Origin: Acidimicrobiia bacterium
GTDB lineage: Bacteria > Actinomycetota > Acidimicrobiia > Acidimicrobiales > Bin134
Direction: 5' to 3'
Assembly: GCA_022826705.1 (NCBI GenBank)
Contig: JAJDUJ010000011.1
Coordinates: forward strand, 222,275 to 286,274
Length of the DNA stretch: 64,000 bases
Made by a program: the position numbers and the translations under genes. Of this stretch, positions 42,994 to 50,114 are shown one piece after another. The notes under the pieces are model-generated. The model saw only the letters and a program-made list of their open reading frames with translations. It did not search any database and was not told the origin of the DNA. How positions within the stretch are numbered: position 1 is the first letter of the stretch; every line of letters starts with the position of its first letter.

Positions 42994-43794
42994 TTGGCCA
43001 CCAGGCTTCAACCTTCACCTCCTGAGGCAACTCGGCGGAGGCCGCCGTATCGGCACTTGGTTCCGGCGACGGTGTTGGTGGTTTTGTTGCCGGTGGCTGT
43101 TTGGCACTTGTTTGGGGATCAGACGGATTACTCGGATGATGAGCTTCAGTTGTTTTTCATCTGGCGGGCGCCGGGGTGGCTGAATGAGCTGGCCCACCCG
43201 ATCGGGCTGGTGGCCTCGCTGGTGGTGTTGGCGGCGCTTCTTTGGCTCGCGGCGGAGTACTGGCTGGAGCCTTGGCGCAAGTGGTGGTTCTTCGTGCTGG
43301 GGCCTCTCTGCGTGCTGGGGATCTATGCCGGGTTGGGGGGAAGATACGCCACCGCGGGCATCACCGAGGATGACGAAGTAAACGTCTACGGATGGCTGAG
43401 CCTGTTGAGCGTGCCCGGGGTTGTGGCCGTGTTCTCCACCATGCTCGTCGTAGCGGCATCCAAGGTCAGGCCGGAAACGACCACCCGCTACCTCGCCAAG
43501 GTAGGGCTCAAGCCAACCAGGCGGACGGCGATTGCTGCGATGCTGCTCGGCGGTCTCATTTCAGCCGGTCTCTCGCTGGGCATCGCCGCGGCCAAGACCG
43601 TGGCAGCGCCCTCCAACAGCTTGTCGTTGAATGAGTCCATCAACATGTCGCTGATGTTTCTGCCCGTTCTCCTCTTTGTCGGGGTAATGGGGCTTCTCGT
43701 CTACCTGGCCCTGATGTCGGGAGGTCTCGTGCTCGCCTGGCTGGCGCTGTTCCGCTCTGCCGACCGGATTCTCAAACGAAGGAACTACTGGTAG
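42994..43794 (+). CDS. Polytopic membrane protein, last gene of the operon
   Basis: The start is a TTG at 42994 with GAGGAG about eight bases upstream, giving 266 residues. About seven hydrophobic stretches are seen, such as VPATVLVVLLPVAVWHL, LVASLVVLAALLWLAA, FFVLGPLCVLGIYAG, and LVYLALMSGGLVLAWLALF. A PAP2-like layout (LNELAHPIGLVASL near the second helix) is possible, but the catalytic residues are not clear. It follows the sulfatase by 30 bases. Confidence 0.6.
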   Translation: MATRLQPSPPEATRRRPPYRHLVPATVLVVLLPVAVWHLFGDQTDYSDDELQLFFIWRAPGWLNELAHPIGLVASLVVLAALLWLAAEYWLEPWRKWWFFVLGPLCVLGIYAGLGGRYATAGITEDDEVNVYGWLSLLSVPGVVAVFSTMLVVAASKVRPETTTRYLAKVGLKPTRRTAIAAMLLGGLISAGLSLGIAAAKTVAAPSNSLSLNESINMSLMFLPVLLFVGVMGLLVYLALMSGGLVLAWLALFRSADRILKRRNYW

Positions 43795-43797
43795 CGG

Positions 43798-44226
43798 TCA
43801 GTCCCAGCGGGGCCGAGGGGATTGGGGGAGCCAGGAGTCGGGCTGCTGGGCGATGAGGTAGTTGTAGTCCCAGTATTCGCGCCAGTGGGCGATCTTCCCG
43901 TCGCGGATCTGGAGGCGGCACAGCACGGGGAGGCTGGCCTCGGTGCCGTCGGAGTGGTGCCACACCTCCACCCGCTCCACCAGCACGTCGTCGCCGTCCA
44001 CCCAGATGTCGGTCACACCTAGGTCGAAGCGCTCCAGCGTGCTCAGGCCCACCTCCAGCTTGCCGATGATGCCGGCGTGGCCCACGGTGCCGCCGGAGTC
44101 GGTCTCGAAGGGCATGTCCTGGTAGGTGCCGTCTTCGGTGAACAGCTCGGCCACCGCAGGCCAGTCCATGGCCTCCAAAGCAGCAAACAGCGCCTCGGCC
44201 AGCGCCCGGTTCTCAGCGTCGCTCAT
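43798..44226 (-). CDS. SnoaL-like (NTF2-fold) protein
   Basis: The 142-residue protein has the nuclear-transport-factor-2 layout: LAEALFAALEAMDWPAVAEL, FTEDGTYQDMPF, FDLGVTDIWVDGDDVLVERV and KIAHWREYWDYNYLI. The family contains ketosteroid isomerases, polyketide cyclases and limonene-epoxide hydrolase-like enzymes; a specific reaction cannot be given. It is the second gene behind the phosphotransferase, 8 bases downstream on the minus strand, so the two are probably cotranscribed. Confidence 0.85.
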   Translation of the reverse strand: MSDAENRALAEALFAALEAMDWPAVAELFTEDGTYQDMPFETDSGGTVGHAGIIGKLEVGLSTLERFDLGVTDIWVDGDDVLVERVEVWHHSDGTEASLPVLCRLQIRDGKIAHWREYWDYNYLIAQQPDSWLPQSPRPRWD

Positions 44227-44233
44227 GGCAGCC

Positions 44234-45322
44234 TCACTCGGGTTCGGGCATGCCCAGATATTGGGCCAGCATTTGGGTGGAGGGGTTGACCCGCTCGTAC
44301 ATGGCGCCGTCCTCGGCGCTGAAGTAGCCGTACTTCACCTGCATGTTCACGATGGCCACCATGATGATCGAGAACCGCAGACAGCCCCAGGCCTCGAAGT
44401 AGTCGATGTTCTCGGCTTTGCGGCCCATGGCCTGCTCCCAGCGGGCGATGGTGCCGTTTCGGTCGGCGAAGCCCGGCAGCCAGTCGATGCCAGCCCCCTC
44501 GCTCAAAAACCGGTTCATGAACAGGAACCAGCCCAGATCCACCTCGCCGGGCCCGAGGTCGGCCATCTCCCAGTCGAACACGGCCATCACCTTGAAGTCG
44601 TCGCCGTACATGAGGTTGCTGGGCCGGGCGTCGCCCCAGTTCAGCTGCACCGGCATCGACCCCGAGGGATCGTTGGCGTCGAACCAGTCCAAGGCGGCGT
44701 CGATCAGGGGCTTGGGCCGGTCCTCAGAGGCCCAGTTGGCGTAGTAGCGCTGATAGCCGAGCTGCTGGGCGAAGCCCGGACCGCCGTAATGGGGCCGGGC
44801 CACGAAGTCGAAGCCGGCAGCCTGCCAATCGGTGGAGGCCACCGCGGCCAGAGTGTCAACCGACGAGTTGTAGAGCGTGGCCTGCTGCTCAGCGGTGGCC
44901 TCGAACACCCAGCCCTCCTGGAAGAACGGCGGGTTGTCGGTGGGCACCCGCCCGTGCAGCCGCTCCATGATGAAGAACGGCTCGCCCAGCACCTCGCCGG
45001 TGTCCTCCACCCACAGGATCTCGGGCACCGGCACGCTGCCGCAGGCGGCCATGTTCTGCATGCTCCGGTACTGCACGCTCATGTCGTAGGCAGGGAAGAT
45101 GGCGTAGTTGGTGGGCCGCTTGCGTACCACGATGCCGCTGTCTCTGGTCTGGCCGTCGCGGGTGTAAACGGCGTCGCACACCAGGGTCTCGTTGCTGAAC
45201 CCGGAGGCCTCGGGGTTCACCAAAAAGGTCACCTCGGCGTCGGACACTCCCGGCTGGGCGTTCATCCACTCCGACAGGGAGGCCTTGATGGCGTCGATGT
45301 CGCGGTCTTGGGGAATAGCCAT
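44234..45322 (-). CDS. Aminoglycoside-phosphotransferase-fold protein
   Basis: The 362-residue kinase-like protein shows the ATP-lid region (VRKRPTNYAIFPAYDMSVQY), the family sentence PFFIMERLHGRVPTDNPPFF, the catalytic loop LNWGDARPSNLMYGDDFKVM and the metal motif VFDWEMADLGPGEVDLGW. It belongs to the branch often annotated next to acyl-CoA dehydrogenases and similar to ACAD10/11 kinase domains, which phosphorylate 4-hydroxyacyl-CoAs. The first residue of the catalytic loop is Trp, not His, as in many actinobacterial members. It probably works with the SnoaL-like protein encoded after it. Confidence 0.88.
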   Translation of the reverse strand: MAIPQDRDIDAIKASLSEWMNAQPGVSDAEVTFLVNPEASGFSNETLVCDAVYTRDGQTRDSGIVVRKRPTNYAIFPAYDMSVQYRSMQNMAACGSVPVPEILWVEDTGEVLGEPFFIMERLHGRVPTDNPPFFQEGWVFEATAEQQATLYNSSVDTLAAVASTDWQAAGFDFVARPHYGGPGFAQQLGYQRYYANWASEDRPKPLIDAALDWFDANDPSGSMPVQLNWGDARPSNLMYGDDFKVMAVFDWEMADLGPGEVDLGWFLFMNRFLSEGAGIDWLPGFADRNGTIARWEQAMGRKAENIDYFEAWGCLRFSIIMVAIVNMQVKYGYFSAEDGAMYERVNPSTQMLAQYLGMPEPE

Positions 45323-45358
45323 AGAAGCCTGAGATTACCTATCCCGGATCGCTGATTA

Positions 45359-47569
45359 TCAGGCGGGGACGGGGACCACTTCCACCTTGATGCCGTTCAC
45401 GATGGCGTTGCCGGAGATCTCGTCCACCAGTTCGCCGGGGGCCAGCAGGTTGTTGTTGACGCCGGCGAACTCCTTGGCCACCGAGAGCTGAACGCCGTCG
45501 AGGTTGTGGCCCCAGCCGTGGGGAAGGCACACCACGCCGGGCATCATCTCGTCGCTCACTTCCACCGGCACCTCGATGCTGCCGATCTCCGTGCTCACCC
45601 GGGCCGCGGCCCCATCGACCAAGCCCATCCCCTGGGCGTCGTCGGGGTGTACCAGCAGCGTGCAGCGGTCCTTGCCCTTCACCAGCACCTTCACGTTGTG
45701 CATCCACGAGTTGTTGGAGCGCACGTGGCGGCGGCTCACCAGCACCATCCCGTCGTCGCGGCCCAGGCGGCGGTGGAGCCGGCCCACATCGGCGGTGATG
45801 TAGGGCGGGGCCATCTCGATCTTGCCCGACGGGGTGTGGAGGATCTCCGGCACCCGGGGCACCATCGGCCCGAAGTCCAGGCCGTGGGGGTTGTCTTTGA
45901 AGTCCTGGAGGGTGAGCCCGCCGGGGTTCTCGCCGTAGCGGTCGCCCCGATGGCCCACCCGGATCATGAAGTCGGTCATCCGCTCGGGGCCCGCGATGTC
46001 GTAGTGCGACAAAACGTGCTCGGGATCGAGCCCGAAGAACATGCACAGCCCGGCGAAGAACCCGTCGTCGACGGCTTTCTCGTCGATCTCGTCGTTGGAT
46101 TGGCCGCCCATCAAAGCACCCACTCGCACGAGCACCTCCCACTCGTCGGGGCGGTCGCCGTAGTCGAAGATGCGCTCCGACCAATTGCCCGCGGTGCGAG
46201 CGGCCCAAGACCAGATCATCTCGTCCCAGTGGGGCTGCTCCAGCGGCGACAGCCCGGGCAGGATCACATCGGCGTGGCGGGTGGTGGCGTTCACCCAGTT
46301 GTCGATGCAGATCATGGCGTCGAGCATGGGCAGCGCCTCATCGAGACGGCCGGCCTCGGGCGAGCTGATCACCGGGTTGCCGGCGATCACCACCAGCGCC
46401 TTTATCTGCCCCTCGCCCGGGGTCATGATCTCCTCCGACAGGCATGACACCGGAACCTGGCCCAGCACCTCGGGTGCACCTCGCACCCGGCTGTGCCAGC
46501 GGCCGAACTCGGGCTCCTTGGGCTCCTCGAAGTTGAGGGTGGTCAGGGCCGGGGCGATGGGGTTGCCGAACATCATCCCGCCAGCCACGTCGAAGTTGGC
46601 GGTGAGCAGGTTCACCACGTCGATCAGCCAGGAGGCCAGCGTGCCGAACTCCTGGTTGCACAATCCGATGCGCCCGTACACACACGCGCTGTCGGCCGCG
46701 GCGATCTCCCGGGCCAGCCGCCGGGTGGTCTCGGCCGGCACCTGGGTTGTGTCCTCCACCATCTCCGGGGTCCAGTCGGCCACCAGCGCCCGCACCTCGT
46801 CGAGGCCGTTCACATGGCCGGCCATTGTGCCCAGCTCCACCAGATCCTCGTCGAACAGCACGTGGCACAGGGCCAGCAAGAACGCGGCGTCGGTGCCGGG
46901 GGTGATGGGCACCCACTCGTCGGCGTGATCGCAGGTGCCGGTGCGGCGGGGGTCGATCACCACGCACCTGCCGCCCCGCTCGCGGATCTTGTCCATCTCG
47001 CCCAGCACGTCGGGGCAGGCCAGAAGGCTGCCCTGGGAGGCGTGGGGGTTGGCCCCCATCACCACCAGATACTGGGTGCGCATGATGTCGGGGGTGGGGA
47101 AGGTCCAGGCGTTGCCGTACATGCACTGCGACGACACGTTCTTGGGCCACTGGTCCACCGTGCCCGCCGAGTAGCCCATCTCCACGCCCGACTGCAACAC
47201 CAGCGCGCCCACGTAGCGGCTAATGGAGAAGTTGTGGGCGGCGGGGTTGCCCACGTAGTAGGTCATCGACTCGACGCCGTACTTGTTCCGCACGCCGTGG
47301 AGCAGCTCCTCGCAGCGGGCGTAGGCCTCCTCCCAGGTGGCCTCTTGGAAGGTGCCGTTCTCGTCTTTCACCAGCGGCACCCGCACCCGGTCGGGGTCTT
47401 CGTGAAGATGGCCCAGCGTGGTGCCCTTGGGGCAGATGAAGCCCTTGCTCCACACGTCGTTCCGGTCGGCCCGAATGGGGGGCAGCACCTTCTCGCCCTC
47501 GGTTTTGATCTCGAGGCCGCACATGGCCTCACACAGCGGACAGGTTCGGTAATGGGTCTCCACAGTCAC
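45359..47569 (-). CDS. Molybdopterin oxidoreductase (formate dehydrogenase-like), stand-alone
   Basis: The 736-residue protein starts with an iron-sulfur site CPLCEAMCGL ... FICPKG (four Cys, [4Fe-4S]), followed by the molybdopterin domain (TYYVGNPAAHNFSISRYVGA, VMGANPHASQGSLLACPDVL, VVIDPRRTGTCDHADEW, VVIAGNPVISSPEAGRLDEA, WVNATTRHADVILPG). The C-terminal molydop-binding domain includes LVSRRHVRSNNSWMHNV and GMVDGAAARVSTE-like text. No electron-transfer or membrane subunit is adjacent and there is no Tat signal, so it acts in the cytoplasm with an unknown acceptor. Substrate not deducible. Confidence 0.93.
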   Translation of the reverse strand: MTVETHYRTCPLCEAMCGLEIKTEGEKVLPPIRADRNDVWSKGFICPKGTTLGHLHEDPDRVRVPLVKDENGTFQEATWEEAYARCEELLHGVRNKYGVESMTYYVGNPAAHNFSISRYVGALVLQSGVEMGYSAGTVDQWPKNVSSQCMYGNAWTFPTPDIMRTQYLVVMGANPHASQGSLLACPDVLGEMDKIRERGGRCVVIDPRRTGTCDHADEWVPITPGTDAAFLLALCHVLFDEDLVELGTMAGHVNGLDEVRALVADWTPEMVEDTTQVPAETTRRLAREIAAADSACVYGRIGLCNQEFGTLASWLIDVVNLLTANFDVAGGMMFGNPIAPALTTLNFEEPKEPEFGRWHSRVRGAPEVLGQVPVSCLSEEIMTPGEGQIKALVVIAGNPVISSPEAGRLDEALPMLDAMICIDNWVNATTRHADVILPGLSPLEQPHWDEMIWSWAARTAGNWSERIFDYGDRPDEWEVLVRVGALMGGQSNDEIDEKAVDDGFFAGLCMFFGLDPEHVLSHYDIAGPERMTDFMIRVGHRGDRYGENPGGLTLQDFKDNPHGLDFGPMVPRVPEILHTPSGKIEMAPPYITADVGRLHRRLGRDDGMVLVSRRHVRSNNSWMHNVKVLVKGKDRCTLLVHPDDAQGMGLVDGAAARVSTEIGSIEVPVEVSDEMMPGVVCLPHGWGHNLDGVQLSVAKEFAGVNNNLLAPGELVDEISGNAIVNGIKVEVVPVPA

Positions 47570-47608
47570 GCCAGCGATGTTACCGAGGGCCGGTTATGGC
47601 CCTTGAAT

Positions 47609-48484
47609 TCAGCGGAGTTGGTCTACGTAGGTGTCGGTGCCGGGGATGGTGGGGATGAAGGGGGCCGATAGGGCGAGGGAGGCCTTGGGGTGGGCGGCCA
47701 GAGCGTTGTGGTGGGCGGCGAAGGCGGCGGGGAACACGTCGGCGGGGTCTTGCTCTAAAAACCACAGCAGGCACAGGCGCTGGCCCACTTTGGCGGTGGG
47801 GGCCACCGGCGGGGTGCCGGGCTGCTCGATGCGGCCCTGGGCGAACTCCCGGGGGGCGAACGCCAGGCACATCACCGCCGGCGAGCCCAGCAGCACCGAG
47901 GGCAGGTGGTCGTTGGCCAGCCACTCTTCGAGGGCCTCCTGATCGGACACGTCGGCGGCGTCCACCACCTCAACCACCAGGCCGGCGAAGGGGTGGTTGA
48001 GCGCCAGATGGGGCTTCATGGGGCCGCTGCCGGGGCGCACCACGCCGAAGCGGTAGTGGTGGAAGGCGGTGTACACGTGGTCGCGCTGGGGGAAGCCCCG
48101 GCCGTGGGGCATAAGGGCCTCGGCCATGGCCAGAAAGCTCCACCGCTCGGTGTCGTCCTCGTGGCCCGGCGTGCTCCAGTACAGCGAGATGTAGCAGCCG
48201 GCGTCGGGAGGCTCGAACGCCGGCTCGTCTACAGCGGGTCGCAAATCCCGCAGCCCCCTAGGGGCCACCCAGCGCCGTCCGGCGTACACCCAGGGGCCGT
48301 GCATGGCCCCGGAGAAGAAGTGGTCGTCTTCGTACCACCGGTTGTAGTCGTATTCCTGGCCCTCGTGGGGCTCCACCATGGTGATGAGCGCGCTGCCGAT
48401 GCCGATGTCGTTGGGCAGATGCAGCGCCAAACGCTCATACACCGACCGGTCGGCCGGGGTCCGATCAGGCTCGCTGGCAGCCAT
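47609..48484 (-). CDS. EthD/Dabb-like tandem ferredoxin-fold protein
   Basis: The 291-residue protein has two half-repeats of a small alpha/beta barrel. The first contains SALITMVEPHEGQEYDYNRW followed by YEDDHF, the second HPFAGLVVEVVDAADVSDQE and EEWLANDHLPSVL. The W-Y/L-x-x-D-H-F/L pattern in both is like the EthD helper-protein fold. No catalytic residues are known for this group. It lies 39 bases before (transcriptionally upstream of) the molybdopterin oxidoreductase and may be its partner in one pathway. Confidence 0.55.
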   Translation of the reverse strand: MAASEPDRTPADRSVYERLALHLPNDIGIGSALITMVEPHEGQEYDYNRWYEDDHFFSGAMHGPWVYAGRRWVAPRGLRDLRPAVDEPAFEPPDAGCYISLYWSTPGHEDDTERWSFLAMAEALMPHGRGFPQRDHVYTAFHHYRFGVVRPGSGPMKPHLALNHPFAGLVVEVVDAADVSDQEALEEWLANDHLPSVLLGSPAVMCLAFAPREFAQGRIEQPGTPPVAPTAKVGQRLCLLWFLEQDPADVFPAAFAAHHNALAAHPKASLALSAPFIPTIPGTDTYVDQLR

Positions 48485-48535
48485 AGATACGCCTCCTGTG
48501 GGAGCGGGGAATCAGCCTAGAGAATCGAGAATCGC

Positions 48536-50089
48536 CTATCGGGTGACTGCGGTCAGAGTGTACGTACCCGTGCTCTGATACATCCCAACCACCTCGATGT
48601 AGTACGTGCCGGAGCTCTCGGCTTCCCAATAGATCCGGGAGGCAAGGGATTCTCCGTAGTTGTCGTTGGCGTGGAGATAGGCACCGTTGCTGTCGTAGAG
48701 CTGCGCCTGCGAGTCATACAGCGTGCCCAACTCCACATCGAACCGATAGAGCTGTCCCGCTTCCAGCTCAAACGCGAATACATCCACATCGCCTTCAAAC
48801 TCCACCTCGCCCTCAACGGCCTCGCCGGCTTCAACCGGCGTGGCCCCCTCTTGTGAACCCGAGTGGTCATCGGAGGTCGTGACGGCGGTCAGGGTGTACG
48901 AGCCCGTCCCCACACTGCCAAAGGCCGACACCGAAACGAAGTGTCTGCCGGAATACCCGGCCTCCCAGCCAATCCGAGAGGCGAAAGAACCGCCAAAGTC
49001 ATCGTTAGTGATGAGCAAAGCACCGTCGCCGTCGTAAAGCGTTGCGTACGAGTCACCCAGCGTGTCCAGCTCGACATCGAAGTGGTAGAGCTGGCCTGCT
49101 TCCAGTTCGAAAGCAAAGAAGTCGAAATCGCCGTCAAAGTCCATCGCGCCCTCAGCGGCCTCGCCGACCTCGACAGGCGTGGCCTCTTGGATTGAATCCC
49201 CATGGTCGTCGTCAACTGATGAGGGATCGACACTGGTGGTGGTGGCGACGACCGACACGTAGTACGCACCCGTACCCACTCCCGACCAAGCGGTCACCGC
49301 AACGTAGTGTCGCCCGGAATACTGGGCTTCCCAGACAATCTGGGAGGCGAGAGAATCTCGGTTGTCATCGTTGGTAACCAGCACAGCACCGTAACGGTCG
49401 TAGAGCGTGGCCACCGAGTCTTCCAGCGTGTGCAGCTCGACATCGATCTGGTACTGCTGGCCCTCTTCCAGTTCGAAAGCAAAGAAGTCGAAATCGCCGT
49501 CATAGTTCACCTCGCCAAAGGCAGACTCCCTGATCATCACCGACGTGGCGTCGTCGATTGAATCGCCATGGTCGTCGGATTCATCGGCGCCGCTTGGATC
49601 GTCGGGGGTCGGGGAAACTGTGGGTGTTGGCGTCGGTGTTGGCGTGGGAGAGGGCGTTGGTGTGGGTGTTGGCGTGGGTGTCGGCGTCGGGGTTTCAGCA
49701 GCCAGTTCATCCTCGCGGGGCTCCCCTTCCGATGCGACGCCTTCCGCCAGGTAGGAAGCGAGCGTGATGGAGACATAGAGGGAGCGGGCAGTCTCCGGTG
49801 AGAGGCATGAGAAGATCGACTTGACCTCCTGAGTCTGACCTGAGTCGGCGTCGGCGATCGGTGCCGCCAGCACCGACTCCAACAACTCTTCACCGAGCTC
49901 GCTGCGGATGCAGGCCCGTTCACCGGAGGTGAACGCGTCGAACGCCTCCTGCCAGGCAGTCTCGTCGTCGATGCTGACGGGGAACTCGGCGACAGGAGTA
50001 TCGGAGTCCGAATCGCCGCAAGCGGTGAGGACGAGGGCCAAGGCGAGAGCTCCGGAAATGGCACGCCAACGAGGTGGATACAGCGACAT
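48536..50089 (-). CDS. Lipoprotein with three pre-peptidase C-terminal (PPC) domains
   Basis: From ATG 50089 the protein has 517 residues with a lipoprotein signal ending ALALALVLTACG. A ~100-residue N-terminal part resembles the ECD-only region of conserved actinobacterial lipoproteins, followed by a TPTPTPTP linker (~150-185). Three PPC-type beta-sandwich domains of ~105 residues follow, each with DDHGDSIxxAT, FDFFAFELExGQxYxxDVEL and LYDxxGxxL. The second and third are very alike, showing recent duplication. No protease domain is present, so it is likely a surface binding or structural protein. Start alternative: TTG 50095. Confidence 0.8.
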   Translation of the reverse strand: MSLYPPRWRAISGALALALVLTACGDSDSDTPVAEFPVSIDDETAWQEAFDAFTSGERACIRSELGEELLESVLAAPIADADSGQTQEVKSIFSCLSPETARSLYVSITLASYLAEGVASEGEPREDELAAETPTPTPTPTPTPTPSPTPTPTPTPTVSPTPDDPSGADESDDHGDSIDDATSVMIRESAFGEVNYDGDFDFFAFELEEGQQYQIDVELHTLEDSVATLYDRYGAVLVTNDDNRDSLASQIVWEAQYSGRHYVAVTAWSGVGTGAYYVSVVATTTSVDPSSVDDDHGDSIQEATPVEVGEAAEGAMDFDGDFDFFAFELEAGQLYHFDVELDTLGDSYATLYDGDGALLITNDDFGGSFASRIGWEAGYSGRHFVSVSAFGSVGTGSYTLTAVTTSDDHSGSQEGATPVEAGEAVEGEVEFEGDVDVFAFELEAGQLYRFDVELGTLYDSQAQLYDSNGAYLHANDNYGESLASRIYWEAESSGTYYIEVVGMYQSTGTYTLTAVTR

Positions 50090-50114
50090 GGGCAACCCTA
50101 CCGTCGGCTGGGCG

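Noticed and set aside
40698..43025. Open frame of 775 codons on the plus strand
   Set aside because: It overlaps the sulfatase in another frame and is an Arg/Pro/Gly-rich shadow; the sulfatase has all its catalytic motifs.
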